From: JADLHS01 sp964539515
GTDB lineage: Bacteria > Verrucomicrobiota > Verrucomicrobiia > Limisphaerales > JADLHS01
Reading direction: 5' to 3'
Assembly (NCBI GenBank): GCA_964539515.1
Contig: CAZIJO010000003.1
Location: forward strand, 1 to 64,000
DNA: 64,000 nt
How positions within the stretch are numbered: the first letter of the stretch is position 1; the number at the start of each line of letters is the position of its first letter. This document shows, in pieces, positions 28,745-38,553 of the stretch. A program made the position numbers and the translations under genes. Under the pieces are notes generated by a model. It saw only the letters and a program-made list of their open reading frames with translations. It was not told the DNA's origin and did no database searches.

Positions 28745-30064
28745 TTAAGGTGAGCGGATTCGGTAGGCACGAGCGGAATAATTCGTCCACTGGGGATCGC
28801 CAAAATAAACTGAACCGTTGGTGAGCGTGCAGCTTTTTAGCGCATTCCAAACTGGATTGGCCGGGTTCGTGGAAGCCTCTACCAGGATCGGAATATTCGG
28901 GGTGCCGGTGATGGTGAATCCGAATTGGTTGTTCCGCACGCCAAAGCTGGGATCGCTGGATTGTGCCTGCGGGTTCCAAAGGAGGGTAGGCCGACCGCCA
29001 AACGACGGTCCCCAGCCGCTGGTGCCAGGCAGGTGATATACGATTGCGGAACTGGCATTCTTGAGCGCATCCGCGCCGACGAGGGGCGCGTTTCCTTGGC
29101 CATAGACCGCCGTCAGGTAATAGCAGTTTTCGAAAGCAGAATTTCCGATCCAAGTGACGAGCTTCGGGATCGTGACGCTGGTCAGGCTGATGCAATCATA
29201 GAATGCCGTGACGCCAATATCGGTGACCCGCTGCGGAATCGTGATCCGGGCAAGGCTGAGGCAGCGATAGAACGCTGCACTGGCAATGCTGGTGAGGGTT
29301 TCGGGGAGCGAGACATTGGTCAGACTCCAGCAGTCATAGAACGCCCCGCCCCCAACGTTGGTGACGCCATGGGGGATCGTGATCGTTCTCAAGCTGGTGC
29401 AGGAATAGAATGCCCCATCCCCGATCCCGGTGACACCGTTGCCGAGCTGGACGCTGGTCAGGCCGGTGCAGTCGTGGAATGCTCCTTCGCCAATGCGGGC
29501 AACGCTATCGGGGAGGATCAGTTTGATCAGGCTGGTGCAGGTGTAGAACGCGTAATTGCCGAGGCGGGCGACCCGGTTGCCGAGCTGCACGTCGCTCAGG
29601 GCCGAGCAATCATAGAATGCTCCGTTACCGACATTGGTGACGCTGTTCCCGATTGTGACCTTGGCCAGGCTGCGGCAGGAGAAGAATGCGTAATCTCCAA
29701 GGTCGCCGACGTTGTTGCCAACCGTCACGCTGGTCAAGTTGGTAGCGTTCAGGAAGGCAAAGTCGCCAATGCGGGTGACCGGCAAGCCATTGATCGAACT
29801 GGGAATCGTCACGACGTAGGCGGATCCCGTGTAGGCCGTAATGGTGAGCGTGCCGGCGTTGGTGACATAATTGTACTGCGCTGGCGCTCCGGCGATTCCC
29901 ATCCAGAGAATCAACATGGCCAACCTTATGGCGGCGCCAGCGGCTCCCAAACTTCGCTCCGGCTTTGGATCGGTCGGGCAAAAATATCCGCCGGCTTGTT
30001 CGCGCGCTCGCGTTTTGCACCCTTCCGGCCTCATGCGCCGACATTGCGCTTTTGCATTCTTCAC
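28745..30064 (-). CDS. BspA-type leucine-rich-repeat surface protein
   Basis: Up to 439 residues. From about residue 65 to 330 there are eleven or so repeats of 23 residues with the BspA/LRR_5 pattern (for example LTSVTVGNNVGDLGDYAFFSC and IGxGAFYDCTxLTSVQLGN). The C-terminal 70 residues are the beta-rich verrucomicrobial module ending ARAYRIRSP. Such proteins are exported and bind proteins or surfaces. The frame can start at GTG 30064 or ATG 30034; the hydrophobic stretch IRLAMLILWMGIAGAPA at about 46-62 serves as signal peptide after a long N-region. No partner genes. Confidence 0.8.
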   Translation of the reverse strand: MKNAKAQCRRMRPEGCKTRAREQAGGYFCPTDPKPERSLGAAGAAIRLAMLILWMGIAGAPAQYNYVTNAGTLTITAYTGSAYVVTIPSSINGLPVTRIGDFAFLNATNLTSVTVGNNVGDLGDYAFFSCRSLAKVTIGNSVTNVGNGAFYDCSALSDVQLGNRVARLGNYAFYTCTSLIKLILPDSVARIGEGAFHDCTGLTSVQLGNGVTGIGDGAFYSCTSLRTITIPHGVTNVGGGAFYDCWSLTNVSLPETLTSIASAAFYRCLSLARITIPQRVTDIGVTAFYDCISLTSVTIPKLVTWIGNSAFENCYYLTAVYGQGNAPLVGADALKNASSAIVYHLPGTSGWGPSFGGRPTLLWNPQAQSSDPSFGVRNNQFGFTITGTPNIPILVEASTNPANPVWNALKSCTLTNGSVYFGDPQWTNYSARAYRIRSP

Positions 30065-30669
30065 GTCAATAGCGGTGAAGTGGTCATCTGAACCTTAGCC
30101 CTTCGATTTGGTAAGATACGGCCGGCTAAAGTAACGAGAAGGTTCCCCGGTTCGCTTGCTGTGCCAGGCTCATCCATTTGTCGCAGAATGGTGGCGTTGT
30201 GTGTGGCCATCAACTGACCGTCAACCCGCGATGTTGCGCAATTGCTGGGGGAGGGAGGATTTGGGATTATTGCGCATTGGCCGCATCCCGTGACCGGCTG
30301 GAGGTTGCGGTCGGCCCGGAACCCTTTCGGTTGGGCCGGGCGGCTGCGGGCCGGCAAGGTGCTGGGCGCGAGGACGGCAGCGAGCGGGGTTGCATTTTCC
30401 TCCGCCCGCCACGCTATGCGGAACTAATCAATGGCATTAAAAGCTCAAAAAACGTGAATAATTTCACAAAGAGTCTTGCGACGCGATTTGGGGTTGTTAA
30501 GAATGCGGCTGCGTAATCGTGCGATTATGGCGTGGGAGTCCGGGGCGGCTTTATCATGCCGGGGCAGAAGCTTGTTTGTCGCTCGCACGTTTTTTCGGCA
30601 ATCCCGACATCAGCCAGAAAGTCTGGCCGGTGAATTTTTGTTTTTTGACGGACTCAGTGGATATCTGAA
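30065..30669. other. 605-base gap upstream of the respiratory operon
   Basis: No gene. It contains a stable hairpin at 30312-30338 (CGGCCC and AACC pairing with GGTT and GGGCCG, two-base bulge), a CRP-type palindrome at 30453-30468 and a weak sigma-70-like pair TTGCGA (30476-30481) and TAAGAA (30498-30503) with a 16-base spacer. The long leader suggests regulated transcription of the operon that follows. Confidence 0.5.
30453..30468. promoter_or_regulatory. CRP-type operator candidate upstream of the ACIII operon
   Basis: CGTGAATAATTTCACA fits the CRP consensus TGTGA-N6-TCACA at every fixed base but the first. It lies about 200 bases before actA and about 8 bases upstream of a possible -35 element. 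It fits CRP rather than FNR (which prefers TTGAT-N4-ATCAA). A CRP/FNR-superfamily factor could tie respiration to energy or redox state. Confidence 0.45.
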
Positions 30670-31338
30670 ATGTCAGCAATTTTTCCGAAATGGACCAACC
30701 GGTTGCCGTTGATGATCATCCTCGGTGGCGGTTTGTTTGCCACAGCGGTGACCGCGGGGGTTTGGTATTACTTCACCCCGAAATATTTCCTCGTCGGATA
30801 TCAACCCATCCAGCCGGTGGCCTTTTCGCACGCCACCCATGCCGGACAATTGGGGATGGATTGCCGCTACTGCCATAGCGCGGTGGAGCAGTCGTGGTTC
30901 TCGAACATCCCGTCGTCCTCCACCTGTATGAACTGCCACAATCAGGTGCTCAAAGATGATGATCGTCTGGCCCTCGTCCGCGAAAGCGCCGCGACCGGGA
31001 AGCCGATCCCGTGGGTGCAGATTCATCGCGTGCCGGACTTCGTTTATTTCAACCACTCCGTCCACGTCAATCGGGGCATCAGCTGCGTTGAGTGCCACGG
31101 GCCGATCGACAAGATGGATGAGGTTTATCACGCGAAACCGTTGAGCATGTCGTTCTGCCTCGAATGCCATCGCAATCCGGCGGCGAAAGTGCGGCCGGCC
31201 GACAAGATTACGGATTTGAACTGGCAGTGGAGCCCCGACCCGGCCGTCAATGCACAGCAGCAGAAGGCGTTCGGCGAAAAATTCGTCACGGATAACCGGG
31301 TGGAATCGCTTCAGAACTGCTCGGCCTGTCACCGATGA
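30670..31338 (+). CDS. actA: Alternative complex III pentahaem cytochrome c subunit ActA
   Basis: A 222-residue protein with one N-terminal membrane anchor (LPLMIILGGGLFATAVTAGVWYYF) and five CxxCH haem sites: CRYCH, CMNCH, CVECH, CLECH and CSACH. This number and the order fit ActA of alternative complex III, which passes electrons from quinol oxidation toward soluble or bound cytochrome c on the periplasmic side. The stop overlaps the actB start (ATGA). First gene of an operon of nine to ten overlapping genes. Confidence 0.93.
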   Translation: MSAIFPKWTNRLPLMIILGGGLFATAVTAGVWYYFTPKYFLVGYQPIQPVAFSHATHAGQLGMDCRYCHSAVEQSWFSNIPSSSTCMNCHNQVLKDDDRLALVRESAATGKPIPWVQIHRVPDFVYFNHSVHVNRGISCVECHGPIDKMDEVYHAKPLSMSFCLECHRNPAAKVRPADKITDLNWQWSPDPAVNAQQQKAFGEKFVTDNRVESLQNCSACHR

Positions 31339-34300
31339 AAACCATTCCCGTAACGGACACCACCCCTGCGACCGGCCGCCAATACTGGCGCGGTTTGGAT
31401 CAACTGGCCGAGACGCCGGAGTTCAAGGAATGGCTGCAGCGGGAGTTTCCCGCCGGGGCGAGCGAGATGACGGACCCGGTTTCCCGCCGGCACTTTGTCA
31501 AAATCATGTCCGCCTCCTTCATGCTGGCGGGGCTGGGGTTGGGGGCCACCGGCTGCCGACGGCCGGAGGACAAGTTGATGCCCTTCGGTAAGGCGGCAGA
31601 GAATTTCGTTTACGGCACGTCTCAGCATTTTGCCACCGCCATGCCGACGCGGGGCGGGGCGGTTCCGCTCCTGGTGAAGTCGTATGAGGGGCGGCCCGTC
31701 AAGGTGGAAGGCAATCCACTGTTCCCCGGCGGTAACGGCAGCACGGACCGGTTTGCGCAGGCTTCGTTGCTGAACTTATACGATCCGGATCGCGCCACGC
31801 GATTTGCGAAGCAGGGCGGCTCGGGCCGGCTGGAATCCGTGCAACCCGAAGTGGCGCTCGATGCGCTCATTGGCCTGGCGGCGAAATTCGCAGCAACCCA
31901 AGGCGAAGGATTGGCCCTGCTCGCCGAGCGCACCCATTCGCCGTCACGCCGGCGGCTGCATCAGGAAATTTCCAAAAAACTCCCCAAGTCGCAATGGTAC
32001 CTGTACGACGCGATCGATGCGGACGTGCATCAACGGGCGGCCACCCGGGCATTTGGCAAACCGGTCAAGCCGGTTTTCCGCTACGATGTGGCCAGCACCA
32101 TTCTTGCGCTGGATTGTGATTTCATCGGCGGGGAGGAGGATGCGCACAATAACATTGGCCGTTTTGCCAAGGGGCGAAAGATCGAGAAACCCGAAGATTC
32201 GATGAGCCGCCTGTACGCGGTGGAATCGCTCTTCACGCTCACCGGCGTCAATGCGGATCATCGGTTGCGCTTGCCGGCAAGCGCTGTTGCCCAGATTGCG
32301 GCGGCCATTGCAGCGGAACTGGGCGTGAAGGTCGTAGGCGGCACCTTGCCGGCGGGAGTTGACGCAAAGTGGATTTCCGAATGTGCCAGGGATTTGAAGG
32401 CAAACGCAGGCAAGTCGCTGGTCGTCGCGGGCTATCGCCAGCCGATGGCGGTGCATCTCCTGGCTCACGCCATCAACGCCGCGTTGGGCAGCGTGGGCAC
32501 CACGGTGGAATTGATCGAAGTTCCCGCCCCGATTTCGGAGAGTCTCCCGAAACTCGCCGAGGCACTGAATGGCGGCCGGGTCGAGACCCTCGTGATTCTC
32601 GGGGCCAATCCGGTTTACAATGCGCCGGCGGATTTGAATTGGGCGGCGACGCAGCGCAAGGCGAAGGCGGTGGTGCGCCTGGGATATTACGAAGACGAAA
32701 CCGGCGCGGTTTCCGACTGGCATTTTCCACTTGCCCATTACCTGGAGTCGTGGGGTGACACGGTCACCAGTGATGGCACCTTGGTGCCTGTTCAGCCGCT
32801 GATTGCGCCGTTGTTCGGCGGCTTGACCGACCTCGAGTTTCTCTCCCGCCTCGCCGGGTTGCCCGAAACCAGCCCGAACAAGATCGTCCGCGAAACGTTC
32901 GCCAGCATCACCGGTAACCGCACCGAGGCGGCCTGGAACAAGTTCTTGCACGATGGCTTTGCACCCGGCACGGCGGCAAAGAAGGTCAGCGCCAACTTTA
33001 ATGCGTCGGCCCTCGGCGGAATCACCACGCCCGCAGGCGCCGGCAAGGACAATCTCGAGGTGGTGCTCTTTCGCGATGCGAAGGTGGACGACGGCCGTTA
33101 CGCGAACAACGGCTGGTTGCAGGAGTTGCCCGAACCCATCACCAAGATGGTATGGGACAACGCCGTGCTGGTCAGCCGCAAAACCGCGCGTGAGCTTGGC
33201 GTGCAGAATGAGGACGTCGTCGAAATAAAGATCGGCGAGCGTTCGATCAAAGGGGCGATTTGGACGCAGCCGGGCATGGCGGATTATTCACTCGGCCTGG
33301 CGCTCGGTTATGGGCGCACCCGGGTTGGGCGTGTCGGTGTCGGGACCGGTTTCGACGCTTACCCGTTGTTCTCGACCCGGACGGGTTACATTGCAACCGG
33401 GGCCACCGTACGCAAGACCGACGAGACCTATCCGCTGGTTTGCACGCAGAGCCATTGGTCCATGGAAGGTCGCGCCATCGTGCGCGAGGCGAATCTGGCG
33501 CAGTTCAAGTCCCATCCGGATTTCGCGGAGCGGATGAATGCTGAGGAAGCGCCGAACGAAAGCCCGATTTATCCAAATCCGCTGGATGAGGCCAAGAAGA
33601 CCGCGCTGCATCAGTGGGGCATGTCGGTGGATTTGAATTCCTGCGTCGGCTGCGGCACGTGCGTGATGGCGTGTCAGAGCGAGAACAACATTCCGATTGT
33701 CGGCAAGGATCTGGTGAGTCGTGGGCGCGAAATGCAATGGATCCGGATCGATCGCTATTTTTCAACGGATCCAAGCAAGCGCACGTTTGGCCAGACCTAC
33801 CAGAAGGACGAGGCCCAGCAGTTCGACACCTGGATTGATGACGTGCAGGCGGTGAACCAGCCGATGTTCTGCCAGCATTGCGAAGCCGCGCCCTGCGAAA
33901 GTGTCTGCCCCGTCAATGCGACGATCCACGACCACGAAGGTTTGAACGTGATGGCGTACAACCGTTGCGTCGGCACGCGGTACTGTTCCAACAACTGCCC
34001 CTATAAAGTCCGGCGGTTCAATTATCTCGATTACAACAAGCGCCCGTTGAAGGAGCTGAAGGGCCCGTTTTATGCCACCACCCTGCTGCATCGAACCGGC
34101 GGGGAATGGGACCTGGCGCGCTGGTGGAAGGATCAGAATGCCACCATGCGTCCGGATGACGAGCTGGATTTGATCCGGATGATCAAGAACCCGGACGTGA
34201 CGGTGCGCATGCGCGGCGTCATGGAGAAATGCACCTTCTGCCTCCAGCGGATTGAGGGCGCGAAGATCGCGCAGAAGGTCAAGGCCGGCGAGTCGGGCGA

Positions 34301-34634
34301 CGTGGTGGTGCCGGATGGCACGATCAAGACGGCCTGCGAGCAGGCGTGCCCGGCCGAAGCGATTGTGTTCGGCAACGTTGCCGATCCGGAGAGCCGGGTG
34401 TCGAAACTCAAGGCGCAGGAACGGGATTACTCGGTGCTGGACTTCCTGAAAACGAAACCGCGCACCACCTACCTGGCGCGCGTTCGCAATCCGAATCCCG
34501 CCATGCCGGACTACGAAGAAGCGCCACTGACCTTCAAGGAATTTGCGACCAAGAATGGAGACCCCTTTGCCCATGGTGGCCACGGAAAGGCCGCCGCGCC
34601 CCATGAACACGCTGTCGAGAAAGGAGCGCACTAA
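31335..34634 (+). CDS. actB: Alternative complex III molybdopterin-like/iron-sulfur subunit ActB
   Basis: A 1099-residue fused ActB. Near the N-terminus, after about 48 residues, is the variant Tat motif SRRHFVKIM followed by a hydrophobic run. Residues about 90-740 resemble a molybdopterin oxidoreductase, which in this complex normally carries no molybdenum cofactor. The C-terminal part has four cysteine groups for iron-sulfur clusters: CVGCGTCVMAC (about 770), CQHCEAAPCESVCP (about 846), CVGTRYCSNNCP (about 878) and CTFC with CEQACP (about 966-1010). It links quinol oxidation sites to ActA. Overlaps both neighbours by 1-4 bases. Confidence 0.93.
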   Translation: MKTIPVTDTTPATGRQYWRGLDQLAETPEFKEWLQREFPAGASEMTDPVSRRHFVKIMSASFMLAGLGLGATGCRRPEDKLMPFGKAAENFVYGTSQHFATAMPTRGGAVPLLVKSYEGRPVKVEGNPLFPGGNGSTDRFAQASLLNLYDPDRATRFAKQGGSGRLESVQPEVALDALIGLAAKFAATQGEGLALLAERTHSPSRRRLHQEISKKLPKSQWYLYDAIDADVHQRAATRAFGKPVKPVFRYDVASTILALDCDFIGGEEDAHNNIGRFAKGRKIEKPEDSMSRLYAVESLFTLTGVNADHRLRLPASAVAQIAAAIAAELGVKVVGGTLPAGVDAKWISECARDLKANAGKSLVVAGYRQPMAVHLLAHAINAALGSVGTTVELIEVPAPISESLPKLAEALNGGRVETLVILGANPVYNAPADLNWAATQRKAKAVVRLGYYEDETGAVSDWHFPLAHYLESWGDTVTSDGTLVPVQPLIAPLFGGLTDLEFLSRLAGLPETSPNKIVRETFASITGNRTEAAWNKFLHDGFAPGTAAKKVSANFNASALGGITTPAGAGKDNLEVVLFRDAKVDDGRYANNGWLQELPEPITKMVWDNAVLVSRKTARELGVQNEDVVEIKIGERSIKGAIWTQPGMADYSLGLALGYGRTRVGRVGVGTGFDAYPLFSTRTGYIATGATVRKTDETYPLVCTQSHWSMEGRAIVREANLAQFKSHPDFAERMNAEEAPNESPIYPNPLDEAKKTALHQWGMSVDLNSCVGCGTCVMACQSENNIPIVGKDLVSRGREMQWIRIDRYFSTDPSKRTFGQTYQKDEAQQFDTWIDDVQAVNQPMFCQHCEAAPCESVCPVNATIHDHEGLNVMAYNRCVGTRYCSNNCPYKVRRFNYLDYNKRPLKELKGPFYATTLLHRTGGEWDLARWWKDQNATMRPDDELDLIRMIKNPDVTVRMRGVMEKCTFCLQRIEGAKIAQKVKAGESGDVVVPDGTIKTACEQACPAEAIVFGNVADPESRVSKLKAQERDYSVLDFLKTKPRTTYLARVRNPNPAMPDYEEAPLTFKEFATKNGDPFAHGGHGKAAAPHEHAVEKGAH

Positions 34635-36052
34635 TGTCTGAAGCCACCACTCAGATTCAGGTGCCCGTGACGCCGCCGGAACTGGAGCGGATTCCGCTGG
34701 TGCAGAACAATCGCAGCTTCGGCTGGATTTCCGACCGTGTCTCCGCCATCACCGAAGGCAAAACGCCGGCCTGGTGGTGGGCGGCCTTCATTCCCAGCAT
34801 CAGCTTGCTGGCGCTGCTGGGGGCGATGCTGTTCTATCAGGCCACTACGGGCGTTGGCGTCTGGGGGAATCATCACCCCACGATGTGGGGCTGGGACATT
34901 ATCAATTTCGTGTGGTGGATCGGTATCGGCCACGCGGGCACATTGATCTCGGCCATTCTTTTCTTGCTGCGCCAGAAATGGCGGACGGGCGTGAACCGGG
35001 CCGCGGAAGCCATGACCATATTCGCCGTCATGTGCGCCGGAATTTATCCGGCGATGCACGTTGGGCGCGTGTGGTTCGACTGGTGGCTGTTCCCCATCCC
35101 GACCTACCAGGGACTCTGGCCGCAATTCCGTTCGCCCCTGATGTGGGACGTGTTTGCCGTTTCCACCTATTTCACGGTTTCCGTTCTGTTCTGGTACGTC
35201 GGTCTGGTCCCTGACCTGGCGACGATGCGGGATCGTGCCAAAACCAAAATCCGGCAGTTTATTTATGGAGTGATGGCCTTCGGCTGGACCGGCTCAAACC
35301 GGCACTGGAGCAATTACGAGAAGGCGTATCTGATTCTCGCGGGTCTTTCCACGCCGCTGGTGCTTTCCGTTCACTCGATCGTCTCCCTGGACTTTGCGGT
35401 GTCGCAGCTGCCCGGCTGGCACACGACCATTTTTCCCCCGTACTTCGTGGCGGGCGCGGTATTCTCCGGCTTCGGCATGGTGCTCACGCTGCTGATTCCG
35501 TTGCGGAGCATGTGCCATCTCGAGGATGTGATCACGATGCGGCACATTGACGTGATGTGCAAAGTGACGCTGGCGACCGGTTCAATCGTCGGTTACGCCT
35601 ACGGCATGGAGTTCTTTATTGCCTGGTACTCCGGCAGTGCCTTCGAGCGCTTCGCCTTCATCAACCGCGCGATGGGTCCTTATTGGTGGGGTTACTGGCT
35701 GATGGTGGGATGCAACGTGATCGTGCCCCAGCTCTTCTGGTTCACCAAGGTGCGGAAGACCCTTTGGCTGGTGTTCATCCTGTCAATCCTGGTCAATGTC
35801 GGCATGTGGTTCGAGCGCTTCGTGATCGTCGTGATCTCGTTGCATCGTGAGTTTCTGCCGGCCAACTGGGATTATTTCAAGCCAACCTGGGTGGATATTT
35901 GCACCTACCTCGGCACGTTTGGATTGTTTTTCACCATGTTCCTCCTGTTCCTGCGCTTCCTGCCGATGGTGGCCATTTCGGAAGTCAAGGGCGTGACCCC
36001 CCAGGCGGATCCGCACCACCCGCTGGCCAAAGGTAACGGAGGCAAGCACTGA
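34634..36052 (+). CDS. actC: Alternative complex III NrfD-like membrane subunit ActC
   Basis: A 472-residue protein with about ten membrane helices of the NrfD/PsrC family (for example SISLLALLGAMLFYQATTG, MTIFAVMCAGIYPAMHVGR and LVLSVHSIVSLDFAVSQLPGW). It carries the quinol-binding site of alternative complex III in the inner membrane. The helix with HSIVSLDFA and the motif GWHTTIFPPYFVAGA match ActC. Starts at TAATG overlapping the actB stop and ends at TGATG overlapping actD. Confidence 0.93.
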   Translation: MSEATTQIQVPVTPPELERIPLVQNNRSFGWISDRVSAITEGKTPAWWWAAFIPSISLLALLGAMLFYQATTGVGVWGNHHPTMWGWDIINFVWWIGIGHAGTLISAILFLLRQKWRTGVNRAAEAMTIFAVMCAGIYPAMHVGRVWFDWWLFPIPTYQGLWPQFRSPLMWDVFAVSTYFTVSVLFWYVGLVPDLATMRDRAKTKIRQFIYGVMAFGWTGSNRHWSNYEKAYLILAGLSTPLVLSVHSIVSLDFAVSQLPGWHTTIFPPYFVAGAVFSGFGMVLTLLIPLRSMCHLEDVITMRHIDVMCKVTLATGSIVGYAYGMEFFIAWYSGSAFERFAFINRAMGPYWWGYWLMVGCNVIVPQLFWFTKVRKTLWLVFILSILVNVGMWFERFVIVVISLHREFLPANWDYFKPTWVDICTYLGTFGLFFTMFLLFLRFLPMVAISEVKGVTPQADPHHPLAKGNGGKH

Positions 36053-36591
36053 TGAGCGCCAACGCCAAACCCTACGGTCTGCTCGCGGAGTTTGACAACA
36101 CGGCGGACGTGTTGCACGCGGCGGAAAAAGTTCGTAACGCCGGCTTCCGCATCTGGGATGTGTACATGCCATTCCCGATTCACGGCATGGACAAGGCCAT
36201 GGGCCTGAAGAATTCCAAGGTCGGCTGGTTCTCGTTCATCGGCGGCGCGACCGGGTACACGACCGGCATGCTGATGATCTGGTGGATGAACGCGGTGGAC
36301 TACAAGATCCTGATCGGCGGCAAGCCGATGTTCAGTCCGCATGGCGCGTTTCCGCCCTCGTACGAGCTCACCATTCTCTTCGGCGCGTTCGGTGCCATTC
36401 TGGGCATGTTGTTCCTGAACCGTCTGCCGCGATTGCACCATCCGCTGCTCAAGCACAAACGCTTCGCCCTCGCGTCCCATGACAAGTTCTACGTGGTGAT
36501 CGAAACCGCCGATCCGAAGTATTCCGAAACGGAAACCCGCAAGTTGCTCGAGGCTGCCGGCAGCAAGCGCATCGAAATGGTGGAGGATTAA
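36052..36591 (+). CDS. actD: Alternative complex III subunit ActD (DUF3341)
   Basis: A 179-residue protein with two membrane helices (FSFIGGATGYTTGMLMIWWM and ELTILFGAFGAILGMLFL) flanked by soluble segments. The N-terminal GLLAEFDNTADVLHAAEKV and the phrase WDVYMPFPIHGMDKAMGLK are hallmarks of DUF3341/ActD. It is a structural subunit. One-base overlaps with actC and actE indicate coupled translation. Confidence 0.93.
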   Translation: MSANAKPYGLLAEFDNTADVLHAAEKVRNAGFRIWDVYMPFPIHGMDKAMGLKNSKVGWFSFIGGATGYTTGMLMIWWMNAVDYKILIGGKPMFSPHGAFPPSYELTILFGAFGAILGMLFLNRLPRLHHPLLKHKRFALASHDKFYVVIETADPKYSETETRKLLEAAGSKRIEMVED

Positions 36592-37235
36592 TGCGCTACT
36601 TCTTCTTAATCTTTGCGGTGTTGGTCCTCATCGTGGTCGGCATCGCCGGCCGGCGGGGTGATCTGTCGCGCAATCGGCCGGTCCAGATTTTCCCGGACAT
36701 GAAACGGCAGCTCAAGCTGCGCCCGCAAACGCCCAATGGTTTTTTTGCCAGCGGCCTGAGTTCGCACCTGCCGCCGTCGGGCACCATTGCACAGAGCAAG
36801 CCGATGGCCGTCGGGGGGCGGGAGGTTTACCCGTTCGAAGACCTGCCGGTGAACACGGGCCGCGTGCCGGGAACGACCAATTTTGTCGAGCTGACGCCCG
36901 TTCCGGTCACGGGTCGATTGCTGGCCCGGGGGCAGCAGCGGTATGCGATTTATTGCGCACCCTGTCATGGCCAGACCGGCGATGGGAATGGGATCACCAA
37001 GAAGATCGGGGCGATGGCCGTGGTGGCGAACCTGCATGACAAGCGCATCGTGGAATTGACCGATGGCGAAGTGTTCAACACGGTCAGCTTCGGCAAGAAC
37101 AACATGCAAGGTTATGCGCCGCAGATCGGGGTCGAGGATCGCTGGGCGATTATTGCGTATCTCCGCGCTTTGCAATTGAGCCGGCTCGGTTCGGTGGACG
37201 ACCTCGCGCCGGAGACCCGCGCGAAACTCAAGTAA
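36591..37235 (+). CDS. actE: Alternative complex III monohaem cytochrome c subunit ActE
   Basis: A 214-residue protein with an N-terminal membrane anchor (YFFLIFAVLVLIVVGIAG) and one CxxCH site (CAPCH, about residue 122) followed by the typical GDGNG stretch and a Met in KNNMQGYAPQ as probable axial ligand. It matches the ActE cytochrome. It begins at TAATG over the actD stop and ends four bases before actF. Confidence 0.92.
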   Translation: MRYFFLIFAVLVLIVVGIAGRRGDLSRNRPVQIFPDMKRQLKLRPQTPNGFFASGLSSHLPPSGTIAQSKPMAVGGREVYPFEDLPVNTGRVPGTTNFVELTPVPVTGRLLARGQQRYAIYCAPCHGQTGDGNGITKKIGAMAVVANLHDKRIVELTDGEVFNTVSFGKNNMQGYAPQIGVEDRWAIIAYLRALQLSRLGSVDDLAPETRAKLK

Positions 37236-37239
37236 GCGT

Positions 37240-38553
37240 ATGAGTCAACAAGACGATTTCTCCAACACCGATCCGACGCTGCCCCCGCCGCTTGACTTGT
37301 CCAAATGGCGCAAGTTGCCGGGCCAGTTGATTGCGGTTGGGGGCCTGGTCACGCTGGTCGGGCTGGTGGTCAGCTGGCGGCACGATGGCCTGGTCAATTT
37401 TGGTTTCTCCTGGCTCGTGGCGTTCATGTTTTTCCTGAGCCTGGGGCTCGGTTCGTTGTTCCTCGTGCTGGCGCATCACCTGTTTGACGCGGGTTGGTCG
37501 GTGGCCACCCGCCGCATGTGCGAGCACATGTCATCCCTGCTCTTTCCGTGGCTGGCGATTTTGTTCATCCCCATTGCGTTGTTGGCCTCTCGAATCTACG
37601 CCTGGATGGGGCCGGTGTTGCAGGACCATCCCGATCACGCCCTAAAGGCCAAATCGCCCCTCTTTACGACCGCCGGATTTTACCTCGTCGCGGTGGCGTG
37701 CTTTGCCGTGTGGTGGCTGTTGACGAACCGGTTGAAATACTGGTCGCTCAAGCAGGACGAAACCGGATCGGCGGAATGCACCCGCAAGATGCGCCTGCAT
37801 TCGTATTGGGGCATCTGGCTCTTCGCGTTCACGGTCACCTTCGGCGCGATCATGTGGATGAAGGCGTTGCAACATCAGTGGTTCTCCACCATGTATGGCG
37901 TCCAATACTTCGCCGGCAGTGTCTGGCTCACCTTGGCGACGATTTATGTTCTCACGATGCTGCTGGATCGGCAACGCGTGCTCACCGACGTGTTGCACGA
38001 GCATCAGTTTTATTTTCTCGGCACGCTGATGTTTGCGTTCACGGTGTTCTACGCCTACGTGTCGTTCTCCCAATACTTCATCATCTGGAACGCCAACATG
38101 CCGGAGGAAACCTTCTGGTACGTCGTCCGCGAGAAGGGGACCTGGTTTTATGTCGGCCTCGTCATCATCTTCGGGCATTTCTTCATGCCCTTCCTGGCGC
38201 TGTTGCGCATCGATGTGAAGAGTAATTTTGCGCTCATGATTCCGATCGCGGCCTGGGCCTGGCTCATGCATTTCGTGGACATGACCTTCAACATCCTGCC
38301 GCCCCAGTTCAAGGATGGCTTTCCGTTCCAATGGATCTGGCTGCCGCTCGGCATCATGGCCCTCATGGGCGGTCTGCTGGCGCAGGAGTTTATCCGGAAA
38401 TTTGCCAGTGCCTCGCCTTATCCCAAGAAGGACCCGCGGCTCATCGAGGCGATGGGGCTTTATCATCCGGTGGCCACCCAGATCTCCGGTGGTGAACTCG
38501 ATCAGGCCGACACGCGGCACGGCGCCCCCATTCAACCCAAAGGAAGTCACTGA
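37240..38553 (+). CDS. actF: Alternative complex III NrfD-like membrane subunit ActF
   Basis: A 437-residue protein with about ten membrane helices, the second NrfD-like subunit of the complex. Motifs include LGLGSLFLVLAHHLFDAGWS, ATRRMCEHMSSL, and FSQYFIIWNANMPEETFWY, all characteristic of ActF. It follows actE by four bases and overlaps the next small gene at TGATG. Role: membrane scaffold beside ActC. Confidence 0.93.
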   Translation: MSQQDDFSNTDPTLPPPLDLSKWRKLPGQLIAVGGLVTLVGLVVSWRHDGLVNFGFSWLVAFMFFLSLGLGSLFLVLAHHLFDAGWSVATRRMCEHMSSLLFPWLAILFIPIALLASRIYAWMGPVLQDHPDHALKAKSPLFTTAGFYLVAVACFAVWWLLTNRLKYWSLKQDETGSAECTRKMRLHSYWGIWLFAFTVTFGAIMWMKALQHQWFSTMYGVQYFAGSVWLTLATIYVLTMLLDRQRVLTDVLHEHQFYFLGTLMFAFTVFYAYVSFSQYFIIWNANMPEETFWYVVREKGTWFYVGLVIIFGHFFMPFLALLRIDVKSNFALMIPIAAWAWLMHFVDMTFNILPPQFKDGFPFQWIWLPLGIMALMGGLLAQEFIRKFASASPYPKKDPRLIEAMGLYHPVATQISGGELDQADTRHGAPIQPKGSH

